Shown here in pieces: positions 8,761 through 16,378 of a stretch of 64,000 bases of DNA. Position 1 is the first letter of the stretch; each line of letters starts with the position of its first letter. The notes beneath the pieces are model-generated. The model searched no databases. It was not told the DNA's origin and saw only the letters and a list, made by a program, of their open reading frames with translations. A program made the translations under genes and the position numbers. This DNA is from Thermoplasmata archaeon (GTDB lineage: Archaea > Thermoplasmatota > E2 > DHVEG-1), in NCBI GenBank assembly GCA_014894395.1, contig JADBLO010000039.1, positions 1-64,000 on the forward strand, given 5' to 3'.

Positions 8761-9983
8761 CGTTGATACAAGAATTGAATGGATGTATAGACAGAAATAG
8801 TTTTGCCTTGGCATCACGATATGCTGGACTGAAGAGAATATTCACCATTACTGGATTTGACAACGTGTTAAACACTTGTTGGCAGAATGAGCTGGATAAA
8901 TACAGAAAACAGTATTCTGTTGGAGGAGAGCTGCGGTCCATTGTCGGGATGCATGTCTACGGTATGAACTCTGTTGATGAGCTTCATGAGGCGCTCTCTT
9001 CCAATGAGGGACTGCGTTATTCTTGTTTGTTTCCTAATGGTCCACCGAGTCGTTCTCAGATGTCACGGGATATAAACTCAATGGATCTCGAGTTTGTAAT
9101 ATCTGTTTTTCATCAGCTGAAGCAGGATGCTCAACGGCTAGGAGTCTACAAGGAAACCGGCTATTCTGAGGTGATGCAGAAGATAGACACATTGAGCAAC
9201 TATCTCTTGGTTGCTTTGGATGCCTCACTCGTGGTATTGAATAAAGGGTTATTTCCGTTCCTGAAAACAGGATACTATACCCCGACTGGGAAACAGGAGT
9301 ATGGACTACACATCCATGTTGGTCATTGCATCAACGCCGATAGCACAACTGCCCTTCGTATCACCGATGCAAATATCCATGAGACCAACGAATTTGAACG
9401 GCTGGTGACACAAACCATTCAAACCTGCAAGACAACCAAACTCATCCTGGTCATAGACAAGGGTTATTACGACCACGTACGCTTTCAACGATTGTACGAT
9501 GCAAAGATCTTTTTTGTGACACCTCGGAAGAAATACAGCCTCAAGAAAGCGATACTCTACCTTGATGAAGACAGAGAGACAATTATTGACGGGAAACGAA
9601 TAGTAGACGGCTACATCACTATTAATGAGATGACTGCGAGGCTGCGGTGGATTCGCGTCTACGAAGACGATAAAAAACCTTTTGAGATTCTCACCAACAT
9701 CACAAGTCTCCCCTCGGAAATTATCGTCGCTCTTTATGGTGAACGATGGCCGATTGAACTTGTTTTCAAAGATGTGAAACAGAACTTTGGATTGCAACAA
9801 CCCATTGGCAGAACCATGACTGCGCTGGTGTTTCACATCTACGCGGTCTTTATCACTTATCTCCTCCTGCAGATCTTCAGACACATCCTTGGCGGACGAT
9901 ACACCGGGATGTCCATGTTGATATTCAGACGATCGATTCTTTATTCTGATGACCTGGAAATGATCCTTCGCAAACCACCATAA
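8751..9983 (+). CDS. IS4-family DDE transposase
   Basis: A 410-residue transposase that cuts and joins the ends of the surrounding element. The acidic triad is visible as Asp157 (VALDAS), Asp236 (LVIDKGYYD) and Glu336 in ERWPIELVFKDVKQ, the YREK-like signature that places it in the IS4 superfamily. The N-terminal 100 residues are probably the end-binding domain. The frame is intact. ATG 8751 has GGG just before it but no ideal ribosome site, and it lies inside a hairpin arm, consistent with low expression. Confidence 0.93.
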   Translation: MGCTLIQELNGCIDRNSFALASRYAGLKRIFTITGFDNVLNTCWQNELDKYRKQYSVGGELRSIVGMHVYGMNSVDELHEALSSNEGLRYSCLFPNGPPSRSQMSRDINSMDLEFVISVFHQLKQDAQRLGVYKETGYSEVMQKIDTLSNYLLVALDASLVVLNKGLFPFLKTGYYTPTGKQEYGLHIHVGHCINADSTTALRITDANIHETNEFERLVTQTIQTCKTTKLILVIDKGYYDHVRFQRLYDAKIFFVTPRKKYSLKKAILYLDEDRETIIDGKRIVDGYITINEMTARLRWIRVYEDDKKPFEILTNITSLPSEIIVALYGERWPIELVFKDVKQNFGLQQPIGRTMTALVFHIYAVFITYLLLQIFRHILGGRYTGMSMLIFRRSILYSDDLEMILRKPP

Positions 9984-10203
9984 AAAGAAACGATGCAGAA
10001 GAAGCTTTTCTGACAAAAAATAGGACCCCCTCAGCGTAAGCCTTCCCTTTTTCCCGGGAAAAATCATACCAACATCACCCTATGTCTGAAAATGTCGTCC
10101 TAAAGGTCTCTCCGTCAATGCTTTGATGGATCATTGTTGCATTATTGTTCTCAAAATAGGTCCTGATAGTGGTTTTCTTTCTGAAACATTTTTATAGAAC
10201 TAT

Positions 10204-10220
10204 GTTTATGCAAGATTAGA
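10204..10220 (-). repeat. Right terminal inverted repeat of the IS
   Basis: GTTTATGCAAGATTAGA on the plus strand, the inverted partner of the left end. Its final TTAGA also supplies the TAA stop that now ends the interrupted minus-strand gene. Confidence 0.9.
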
Positions 10221-10584
10221 GTAAATAGTTACATTCAATCCAATATGATTTTTTAATATACCATTGATGTTCTGGAATTAAGTAACCGATGACGTTCATC
10301 GTGTTATTATACCATGGCGCTCGATTATATACAACTACGTGATGAAAAAGAGATGACCAAAATTTCACTTCGAAGGGTCCCCAAATAATCGCAAAATCAA
10401 AAAAAACTTGATCGCCATCATCCGCATGTATCACTTTTTTTACTGATGATTCTGGGGATGTTTTTTCTCCATTTGCCTGCGGCGTTCTGATTTGTGCACT
10501 ACACGCGGGCACTAGTGCACCACACACAAATAAAAAAACCATTGCACAACAAATGCATTGAACTATCTGATTATGTTTTTTCAT
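10216..10584 (-). pseudogene. Small secreted protein gene, C-terminus removed by the IS
   Basis: As it stands it encodes 122 residues with a signal peptide (residues 1-30: basic start, hydrophobic core, ACSAQ cleavage-like site) and a short exported domain with aromatic patches (FDFAIIWGPFEVKFW, YNRAPWYNN). The last residue and the TAA come from the IS end. The uninterrupted gene ran on at 8643-8567 for 21 more residues, to 142. The export signal is intact, so a truncated protein could still be made. Function is unknown; no family was recognised. Confidence 0.85.
10221..10232. repeat. Right 12-bp target-site duplication of the IS
   Basis: GTAAATAGTTAC, identical to 8632-8643 and directly abutting the right terminal repeat. 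Confidence 0.93.
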
Positions 10585-10732
10585 AGAAATCCCGCTAATC
10601 CATTTCCTACAATATTATAATAGTATCAAATAGAAATATATAATCTTTACTACTGGTCATTTTATAAAAAAATTATCAAGAAGAGAAGGAAAAGAGAACA
10701 TATTTTCCTAAAATATTTGTTTTTTTGCAAAA

Positions 10733-10845
10733 ATATAAAAAGAAACCGAGTTGAAAGCCTGGTGGCAGTTTAGTAAAACATAACGAAGTAATCCTCAGCA
10801 ACTAAAAACAACGGAAGTCAGGTACATACACCACCTGATTTTCCA
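10733..10845 (+). ncRNA. Possible short RNA gene with its own promoter and terminator
   Basis: This lies in a 369-base gap with no larger gene. A good TATA box (ATATAAAAAG, 10733-10742) is followed about 80 bases later by a hairpin, TCAGGT (10818-10823) with ACCTGA (10833-10838), and then T-rich sequence. No translatable frame of any length fits between. The arrangement suits a transcript of about 75-85 bases. No known RNA family or C/D or H/ACA boxes were recognised, so this is a weak call. Confidence 0.28.
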
Positions 10846-10953
10846 TACTTTTTTGTTATTGATTAAAAATGCAAAGCCTTTTTTTTTCCAAAAATATTTA
10901 AATAAGTATTGATTTCTACGTTCACAACCAGTTTGGTTGGGGGAGCGTAATTC

Positions 10954-11091
10954 ATGTCCGAGTTCATTTGGCACTGGACGAAAGGAAATAAAAAGGTTTA
11001 TACGACGCAAATTGATCGTGCTGAACAAGCAATGAAAGAAGGTTTTTTTGTTATGGGTGCCCGCGTGAACCCCTTAACATCAGAACAGTAA
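10954..11091 (+). CDS. 45-residue protein, unknown
   Basis: A short open frame beginning MSEFIWHWTKGNKKVYTTQI and ending NPLTSEQ. Support comes from GGGGGAG about eight bases before the ATG and a TATA-like TATTTAAATA near 10895 at the right distance. The protein is basic and amphipathic with no membrane segment or signal peptide. A T-rich stretch after the stop could end transcription. Function is unknown; it may be a small nucleic-acid-binding or regulatory protein. Confidence 0.6.
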   Translation: MSEFIWHWTKGNKKVYTTQIDRAEQAMKEGFFVMGARVNPLTSEQ

Positions 11092-11173
11092 AGTATTTTT
11101 TTCTCCTTTTCTTTTTCTCTTTTTCATCTACGGAAGATTTTTATTACTCTTTGGTATTTAGCCATCTTAGATT

Positions 11174-11794
11174 ATGGCAGAGTTAAATTACAATAATCTA
11201 CTGAAACGAGTGCATAGCGCTACCGCAAAAGAACGCATCGATGATGATCGTTTTAAGGTACCAAAAGTTGATGTTTTTTATGAAGGAAATACGACAGTTC
11301 TGAAGAATTTTGATAAGATCATTGATGTTTTAAATCGTGATGCAGATCATTTTTTAAAATTTTTATTAGGGAGTGTTGGTACTGCTGGAGATATCTCAAG
11401 TGGTCGTGTGATTTTCCAGGGGAAAATCCCGATGAGGACAATACAAGATAGGCTCGATGAGTATGTCAATACCTATGTGATTTGTTCAGAATGCAACCGA
11501 CCTGATACCCACTTGGTGAAGAAGGACCGGACGCTGTTGATTCGCTGTGATGCGTGTGGTGCGTTTCGGTCGATCGGCTCTATGAAGAAGAGGAAAACCG
11601 TTGTGCCACGTGAGGTGTTTAAGGAAGGGGAAATTTACGAACTCACGATCAAAGATATTGGAAAACGAGGAGACGGCGTCGCGTTTTTTGATAAGTACGT
11701 CGTCTATATTCCTGGAGTAATTAAAGGCGCTACCGTGAAAGTGAAGATAGAAAAAATTTCTGGTACTGTTGCGTTCGGTCGTGTCACGCAATAA
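11174..11794 (+). CDS. eif2b: Translation initiation factor aIF2 subunit beta with TRAM domain
   Basis: aIF2 brings initiator Met-tRNA to the small ribosomal subunit; beta is one of its three subunits. Residues 1-145 are the usual archaeal aIF2-beta, including a C4 zinc ribbon (CSECNRP and RCDACGAF, with Cys spacing 2 and 2). Residues about 150-206 (GEIYELTIKDIGKRGDGVAF, then VVYIPGVIKGATVKVKI) are a TRAM RNA-binding domain. This fusion occurs in some euryarchaea. A TATA-like A/T stretch lies near 11130, and the ATG may be nearly leaderless. Confidence 0.93.
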   Translation: MAELNYNNLLKRVHSATAKERIDDDRFKVPKVDVFYEGNTTVLKNFDKIIDVLNRDADHFLKFLLGSVGTAGDISSGRVIFQGKIPMRTIQDRLDEYVNTYVICSECNRPDTHLVKKDRTLLIRCDACGAFRSIGSMKKRKTVVPREVFKEGEIYELTIKDIGKRGDGVAFFDKYVVYIPGVIKGATVKVKIEKISGTVAFGRVTQ

Positions 11795-11984
11795 GAACCA
11801 TAGTTTTTTACGAAATACTAAAAATTTCAAATTCAGTATGCGCGTTAGTACGTGCATTATTACCTGCGTATTTTTTATGAATCGGATCTACATTTTTACA
11901 AATTTCCAGATAGGGAAAAAAAATTAATTTGCGTAAAACAAATGTTAGCATGGTTAATTGTACAGAACCCAAAAAATAGAAAAT

Positions 11985-12070
11985 TATATAAACACAAGGA
12001 CGTATTCGTTTCTACGTTTGTCAGACAAATGATGTCGTTTGGCACTTGTCCGACGTACGTGTGACGTACG
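11985..12070 (+). promoter_or_regulatory. Promoter with operator-like repeats before the RHH gene
   Basis: TATATAAA lies at 11985-11992. A 13-bp palindrome, TTTGTCAGACAAA (12017-12029), falls where transcription should start. Two direct copies of GACGTACG (12052-12059 and 12063-12070), 11 bases apart, follow in the leader. Sites spaced by one helical turn suit a ribbon-helix-helix dimer binding side by side, so autoregulation by the next gene is likely. No protein-coding gene fits between 11795 and 12123. Confidence 0.55.
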
Positions 12071-12123
12071 ATCGACATAAAAATGACGTCTTTCTGACAG
12101 ACACGAAGAATGTGAGGAGAACT

Positions 12124-12351
12124 ATGGAAAACGACCGCATCACAATCCGATTACCTCAAATCGATCTCAGACAAATCGACCTTTTAATTCGACTTGGCGA
12201 ATTTTCAACACGATCTGAGGTATTACGACATGCGGTAAAAGAATATATCGAAAATCATACAACCCGTATTCTTGCAAAAGCCGACAAATTCAAGAAGATA
12301 CAAGAATTGGAAGCTGCGGTCGCCGCTATAGAACCTTACATGAAAAAATAA
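12124..12351 (+). CDS. Ribbon-helix-helix (CopG/NikR-type) DNA-binding protein
   Basis: A 75-residue regulator. The N-terminal strand RITIRLPQIDLRQIDLLI and the helix pair LGEFSTRSEVLRHAVKEYIE are typical of ribbon-helix-helix proteins, which bind as dimers. The remainder is a helical tail with no obvious metal site. The start is ATG 12124, with GTGAGGA about six bases ahead; the longer frame from 12046 would begin inside the operator-like leader and is rejected. It sits 96 bases before ftsZ in the same direction, similar to RHH genes next to ftsZ in other archaea. Control of ftsZ is inference. Confidence 0.85.
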   Translation: MENDRITIRLPQIDLRQIDLLIRLGEFSTRSEVLRHAVKEYIENHTTRILAKADKFKKIQELEAAVAAIEPYMKK

Positions 12352-12391
12352 AATCAATGTAAAAGCAGGGGATGGGATGCACCCCTTTAGT

Positions 12392-12418
12392 GAAGGCCGT
12401 CCCAAGAGGACGGCCTTC
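12392..12418 (+). terminator. GC-rich hairpin between the RHH gene and ftsZ
   Basis: GAAGGCCGTCC and GGACGGCCTTC form a perfect 11-bp stem with a CAAGA loop, 30 bases before the ftsZ start. There is no T-run after it, so it may be a processing or attenuation element in the RHH-ftsZ transcript rather than a simple terminator. A weaker AGGGG/CCCCT stem lies just before it at 12367-12386. Confidence 0.5.
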
Positions 12419-12447
12419 CCAACTACCAGAATAGGAGGAACAAAAAA

Positions 12448-13572
12448 ATGGCCGAAAATAAAATGCAGTCCTTTGTTGAGGCTGCGATAGAAAATAAGGT
12501 AAGTGAGGAAAGCAAGCAGAAGATTGATGACGGACTCTTTGGTGCTGCACGCATTGTTATTGTTGGTTGTGGAGGTGCCGGTGGGAACACAATCACCCGA
12601 CTCCACAAATTAGGCGTAAAAGGAGCAGAGACCATAGCCATCAACACCGATAAAATTGCACTTGATCTTGTCGATGCTGATAAAAAACTTCTCATCGGAA
12701 AAAACCTGACACGAGGACTCGGTGCAGGAGGGTTCCCCGAGATGGGTGAGCGTGCTGCACGAGAATCAAGCAGGGAACTTGAAGAAATGATGCAAGGTGC
12801 TGATCTTGTCTTTGTCTGTGCTGGTATGGGTGGTGGTACAGGTACCGGTGCTGCACCAGTCGTCGCAGAGATTGCAAAGAAACTCGGGGCTATTGTCACC
12901 TGTATGGTTTCTACTCCATTCAATGTAGAGCGAGCTAGGTTGGTCAAAGCAGATGAAGGGCTTGATAAACTGCGTGTCACCGCAGACAGCACGGTTGTGC
13001 TTGATAATAACCGATTACTTGAATTTGTCCCAAACCTGCCGATTAATCAAGCTTTCTCCGTGATGGATCAACTGGTTGCAGAAACGGTGAAGGGAATTTC
13101 TGAGACAATCTCGGTTCCCTCGTTAATCAACCTGGACTTTGCTGATATGAAAGCTGTCATGGATTCTGGTGGTCTCTCCGTTATGCTCTGGGGAGAAGCA
13201 GACGAGGATGCAGGAGTCGACACCATTGTGAAAGAAGCGTTGAACCACCCGCTCCTCAATGTCGATTACCATGGCGCACACAGCGCACTGGTTCACATTA
13301 CCGGCGGCCCGAACATGAGCTTGAAATACGTCCAAGACGTTGCCAAGGCACTCACCGAGGATATGGATTGTTACTCCAATGTTATCCTTGGAGCACGTGT
13401 GGACCCAGCTTTTGAAGGGAAATGCAGAGTGCTGGCAATCATGACTGGTGTACAATCACCGAATCTGCTGAGTTCTCGACCTGAGCGGCGCACAAATCCG
13501 ACCGCGCCCATGATCCCGGTACGAAGAGTCATGACAAACCCCAAGGTCGGAAACATCGACTTTGTGCGGTAA
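12448..13572 (+). CDS. ftsZ: Cell division GTPase FtsZ
   Basis: FtsZ polymerises into the division ring at mid-cell. The protein has 374 residues. Visible are [12 protein letters not shown] (40-51), the tubulin signature GGGTGTG (128-134), and the T7 synergy-loop region near [11 protein letters not shown] that contacts the next subunit's GTP. The N-terminal 35 residues are charged and helical; the C-terminal tail ([17 protein letters not shown]) probably binds partners. AGGAGG lies ten bases before the ATG. A hairpin terminator follows the stop. Confidence 0.97.
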   Translation: MAENKMQSFVEAAIENKVSEESKQKIDDGLFGAARIVIVGCGGAGGNTITRLHKLGVKGAETIAINTDKIALDLVDADKKLLIGKNLTRGLGAGGFPEMGERAARESSRELEEMMQGADLVFVCAGMGGGTGTGAAPVVAEIAKKLGAIVTCMVSTPFNVERARLVKADEGLDKLRVTADSTVVLDNNRLLEFVPNLPINQAFSVMDQLVAETVKGISETISVPSLINLDFADMKAVMDSGGLSVMLWGEADEDAGVDTIVKEALNHPLLNVDYHGAHSALVHITGGPNMSLKYVQDVAKALTEDMDCYSNVILGARVDPAFEGKCRVLAIMTGVQSPNLLSSRPERRTNPTAPMIPVRRVMTNPKVGNIDFVR

Positions 13573-13583
13573 AAACAAATAGA

Positions 13584-13618
13584 AAGCTACACGAGTAGCT
13601 TCTCTTTTCATTTTTTTT
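13584..13618. terminator. Hairpin terminator between convergent ftsZ and receiver gene
   Basis: AAGCTAC (13584-13590), ACGA loop, GTAGCTT (13595-13601), followed by a T-rich run to 13618. It lies between two converging genes and probably serves ftsZ. Confidence 0.65.
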
Positions 13619-13982
13619 AATTTATTTTTTTAATGTTTTCAATAAGCTCTTTTATATCAAATGGTTTTGCAATATAATCATGGACGTAAGGTTCGAGACC
13701 TTTCATCTTGTGATGGCGATAGGTGCCGATCGCCGTGATGACGATGACATTAACGTTTTTTTGGAGGCCTCTTTTTACTATTTCTTTGATAGTTGCCCAT
13801 CCGTCCATCTGTGGCATCATGAGATCAATAAGAAGAATCCCGGTGAAACCTTTTTCAAGGAGTTCGAGACATTCGACCCCGTTTTCGACGCTCCAGACTT
13901 CGTATCCTTCGTGTTCAAAAATGTTTTTTACAGAGGTGCGAACATCGGGGTCATCGTCGACAATCAGAATATTTTTCCTCAT
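13617..13982 (-). CDS. Stand-alone response-regulator receiver (CheY-like)
   Basis: A 121-residue single receiver domain. The acidic pair Asp9-Asp10, the phospho-acceptor Asp53 (LLIDLMMPQMDG), Thr83 and Lys106 (AKPF) are all present, so it should be phosphorylated by a histidine kinase. There is no output domain, so it acts by protein contact or relay. No kinase gene lies nearby. It converges on ftsZ and shares the terminator region; its own promoter should lie in the 175 bases before the tRNA gene. Confidence 0.92.
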   Translation of the reverse strand: MRKNILIVDDDPDVRTSVKNIFEHEGYEVWSVENGVECLELLEKGFTGILLIDLMMPQMDGWATIKEIVKRGLQKNVNVIVITAIGTYRHHKMKGLEPYVHDYIAKPFDIKELIENIKKIN

Positions 13983-14157
13983 GGACTATCGCCTATCTTT
14001 CTCCTATTGATACTCGTTAACATGTTGTATTGTGACCATGGCAGTATATAAAAATTTCGTGACAAAATGCCAGTTCGAACAACTGAAAAAAAACAAACAA
14101 AATGTAACAAGACCACTCTAAGTTTTATAGTAGGTGTACAATTCCCTTCTGCGTTGT

Positions 14158-14231
14158 GGGCCTATGAGGTAGTCTGGATATCCTTCCGGCCTTCGGAGCC
14201 GGATACTGGGGTTCAAATCCCCATAGGTCCG
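14158..14231 (+). tRNA. tRNA-Arg (anticodon TCG)
   Basis: The 74-base cloverleaf has acceptor GGGCCTA with TAGGTCC (one G-U pair), anticodon stem CCGGC/GCCGG with loop CTTCGGA and so anticodon TCG reading CGA, and T arm TGGGG-TTCAAAT-CCCCA. The D arm has one mismatch. There is no intron, and CCA is not encoded. A TATA-like TTTTATAG lies about 30 bases upstream. Confidence 0.9.
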
Positions 14232-14300
14232 CTCAATCTTTTCCCTCGATACATAGAAAAGAGTAATGGGTACATATTATAAAAATGTGGAGCGGAAAAA

Positions 14301-14876
14301 ATGGTCGAACAACTTCAGATTCGAAGTGTCTCGTTTGATACATCGTTCTTACTTAAAGATGATTCATTCGTTGATAGAGTCATGGATGCATTAGCCCGGG
14401 ACCATATTGCCTGTTTTGTCACCGCTACTGTTGCCTCGGAGCTTGAGCAATTGAAAATCTGGGGACGTATCACCGAATCGACCTATAAAAAAGCGATAAA
14501 ACGCTGGACCCATGCACATGCGACCGTGATTGATTTTAAAAATCGTCTGCTTTCTGATGCTCTAGGTCAAGCATGTATCCGTTCAATGGAAGATCATGGG
14601 GTCCCTGGAAATCATGTGGTAAATGATTGTAATATCCTTGTGTCTGCCCTAAAAAACGGCGTTGATCTCTTCCTCTCAGAAGACTTTCATTTTACCTCAG
14701 CTATCACCAAGGAAGTCATCAATGAAGTGAAAAGCGCTGCCTGTAATGAATATCATCTCATGTGCGATACGAGTCTGTATAGCATTGATACGAGATCATT
14801 TCTTGAGGCATATTCCAAAGGAACCATCGACCTTGATATCGTACGATCACGAATGCAACGAAGCCAAAAAAAATAA
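14301..14876 (+). CDS. PIN-domain ribonuclease-like protein
   Basis: A 191-residue PIN fold, a metal-dependent RNase scaffold. Acidic residues sit at the expected places: Asp13 (SFDTSFLL), Glu47 (VASELEQL), Asp109 (VNDCNILV) and Glu127-Asp128 (LSEDFHF). The last 50 residues are an extra helical tail. No antitoxin gene precedes it (a tRNA does), so a solitary RNA-processing role is more likely than a VapC toxin. The substrate is unknown. GGAG lies about nine bases before ATG 14301. Confidence 0.85.
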   Translation: MVEQLQIRSVSFDTSFLLKDDSFVDRVMDALARDHIACFVTATVASELEQLKIWGRITESTYKKAIKRWTHAHATVIDFKNRLLSDALGQACIRSMEDHGVPGNHVVNDCNILVSALKNGVDLFLSEDFHFTSAITKEVINEVKSAACNEYHLMCDTSLYSIDTRSFLEAYSKGTIDLDIVRSRMQRSQKK

Positions 14877-14892
14877 TCGCCCAACCAAAACA

Positions 14893-15052
14893 GGTAAGGA
14901 AGGAGGGGAAACGAGGCACGCAGCAACGCGCCGAACCGGGAGATATAGGAGGAAACCCGGACGCAACGCAGCCACGCAACACCAGCGTCACCGGAAGACA
15001 AGAGCGCAGATCGGGAAGACAAAACCCCCGCCGAACGTCGCCCTTCCTCACC
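14893..15052 (+). ncRNA. GC-rich intergenic block, possible structured RNA
   Basis: This part of the 305-base gap between the PIN gene and the COG3199 gene is clearly more GC-rich than its surroundings. Its ends pair: GGTAAGGAAGG (14893-14903) with CCTTCCTCACC (15042-15052), ten of eleven bases matched. Inner stems include CCGGG/CCCGG (14936-14940 with 14956-14960) and CGGG/CCCG near 15012-15030. GC islands enclosed by a closing helix are common for RNA genes in A/T-rich archaea. I compared it by eye with RNase P RNA, SRP RNA and 5S rRNA and saw no match. The family is unknown. Confidence 0.4.
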
Positions 15053-15181
15053 ACTATTCCACTCTGTCATCAAAACTATTTAAATGCATCGTGTTAAAAT
15101 TCCAAAATGAAAAAGTAATAGTACCATGACCAACTAATTTTTAAACAAGGTTCATATTGAGAGCAATCCCTGAGTGATGCG

Positions 15182-16324
15182 ATGACCGTACAAATTGGTT
15201 TTCTTGTCAACCCCATTGCGGGGATGGGTGGTCGAGTCGGACTGAAAGGAACCGATGGTGTTCTTAACAAAGCTCTTATGTTAGGCGCAAAACCTGTTGC
15301 ACCACAGAAAGCAGAAGAAATGCTCCGTGAGTTTTGTGCAATTTCTACAAACCACCGTGATCTTCAATGGATCACCTGCGGTGGAGATATGGGGAATAGC
15401 GAATTAGAAGCTGTTGGCCTTGAAAATAAACAGGTCGTCTACTCGCCATCTGGGAACACGACCTCGGCAGATGACACGAAAGACGCATGCAAAAAACTTC
15501 TGGAACACCGTATTGATTTGCTTGTTTTCTGTGGCGGTGATGGGACCACACGAGATATCTTCACCATCGTCGATAAAAAGATCCCGCTCCTCGGCATCCC
15601 TGCAGGAGTAAAGATGCATTCCGGTGTCTTCGGAATCAATACGACTGCTGCGGCAAAAATGCTCCATGAATTTATCAATGAGCGACTTACGATCGGCGAT
15701 GCTGAGATTATGGATCTTGACGAAGAGCTCTACCGCAGAGGAGAATGGAAGGTTCGATTGTTTGGTGTCGCAAAAGGGATCGTCGAACCGACCTATATAC
15801 AGGTGGGAAAAGCTTGTTTTGAATCGGTTTCTGATGACGAGGTTAAAGACGAGCTTGCTGAACATATCAATGATGAACTGGAAAAACATCCTGAGTGGTT
15901 ATTCCTGTTTTGTTCCGGTGGAACCATTGATTACATCGCAAAAAAACTCAACATTCAACATACACTATTAGGTATCGATGCGGTCTATCAAAAACAGCTT
16001 GTGGGAAAAGATGTGAACGAGGAACAAATCCTGACGCTGCTGAAAAAATATCCAAAGACGAAAATTCTTCTGAGTCCGATTGGAGCGCAAGGGTTCATCC
16101 TTGGTCGTGGAAACCTGCAACTCAGCCCTACTGTCATCAATAAAATAGGAGTCGACAACATCATCGTCGTTGCCACACCCTCTAAGCTTATGCATACCCC
16201 TATCCTGCGTGTAGACACAGGTGATAAAAAGTTGGATCTTCTTTTTGCCACGCAGGGGTACCTCATGGTGGTCATTGGATACCGGCTTAGCAGGGTAGTA
16301 AAACTACAAACCAACAGCTTTTAA
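15182..16324 (+). CDS. ATP-NAD kinase-like protein (COG3199 family)
   Basis: A 380-residue protein with an NAD/diacylglycerol-kinase type fold. The N-terminus has VGFLVNPIAGMGG-like sequence (QIGFLVNPIAGMGGRVG), and the nucleotide motif CGGDGTTRDI is near residues 117-126. Members of this family are predicted ATP- or polyphosphate-dependent NAD kinases; activity on NAD is not proven by sequence. It stands 54 bases before kbl in the same direction and may be cotranscribed. A TATA-like ACTATTTAAATGC lies about 100 bases upstream. ATG 15182 was taken as start. Confidence 0.85.
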   Translation: MTVQIGFLVNPIAGMGGRVGLKGTDGVLNKALMLGAKPVAPQKAEEMLREFCAISTNHRDLQWITCGGDMGNSELEAVGLENKQVVYSPSGNTTSADDTKDACKKLLEHRIDLLVFCGGDGTTRDIFTIVDKKIPLLGIPAGVKMHSGVFGINTTAAAKMLHEFINERLTIGDAEIMDLDEELYRRGEWKVRLFGVAKGIVEPTYIQVGKACFESVSDDEVKDELAEHINDELEKHPEWLFLFCSGGTIDYIAKKLNIQHTLLGIDAVYQKQLVGKDVNEEQILTLLKKYPKTKILLSPIGAQGFILGRGNLQLSPTVINKIGVDNIIVVATPSKLMHTPILRVDTGDKKLDLLFATQGYLMVVIGYRLSRVVKLQTNSF

Positions 16325-16378
16325 TATTCGAATCTAATTCACTGACTCCCCTTGGGGCTTATCACTATTGGAGGCAAC

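Larger units (their letters stand above)
8644..10220 (+). mobile_element. Complete IS4-like insertion sequence, 1577 bp
   Basis: The ends are imperfect 17-bp terminal inverted repeats (TCTAGACTTGCATAAAC on the left against TCTAATCTTGCATAAAC read inward from the right; 15 of 17 match). Exact 12-bp target duplications lie outside. One intact transposase ORF fills the middle, with 107 bases before it and 237 after. All parts are present, so it may still be active. It interrupts a minus-strand gene for a small secreted protein. The IS4-like label rests on the transposase motif and duplication length; the exact subgroup was not determined. Confidence 0.93.

Noticed and set aside
9306-10067. 253-codon minus-strand frame inside the IS
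   Set aside because: It is antisense to the transposase and mirrors its codons; composition and lack of start signals mark it as a shadow.
11852-12064. 70-codon open frame between aIF2-beta and the RHH gene
   Set aside because: It spans the TATA box and operator-like repeats of the RHH gene, has no ribosome site, and its composition is not protein-like.
12369-12382. The 14-mer GGGATGGGATGCAC before ftsZ also occurs at the IS transposase start (8748-8761)
   Set aside because: A few shared 14-mers are expected by chance in 64 kb, and there is no flanking similarity or other IS end nearby.
14301-14876. PIN protein as a VapC toxin of a toxin-antitoxin pair
   Set aside because: No small antitoxin gene precedes or overlaps it; a tRNA gene is the upstream neighbour.
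14758-15073. Minus-strand open frames through the GC-rich block after the PIN gene
   Set aside because: They overlap the PIN gene's 3' end, have low-complexity Arg/Ser/Pro content and no start signals; a GC-rich region opens frames by chance.
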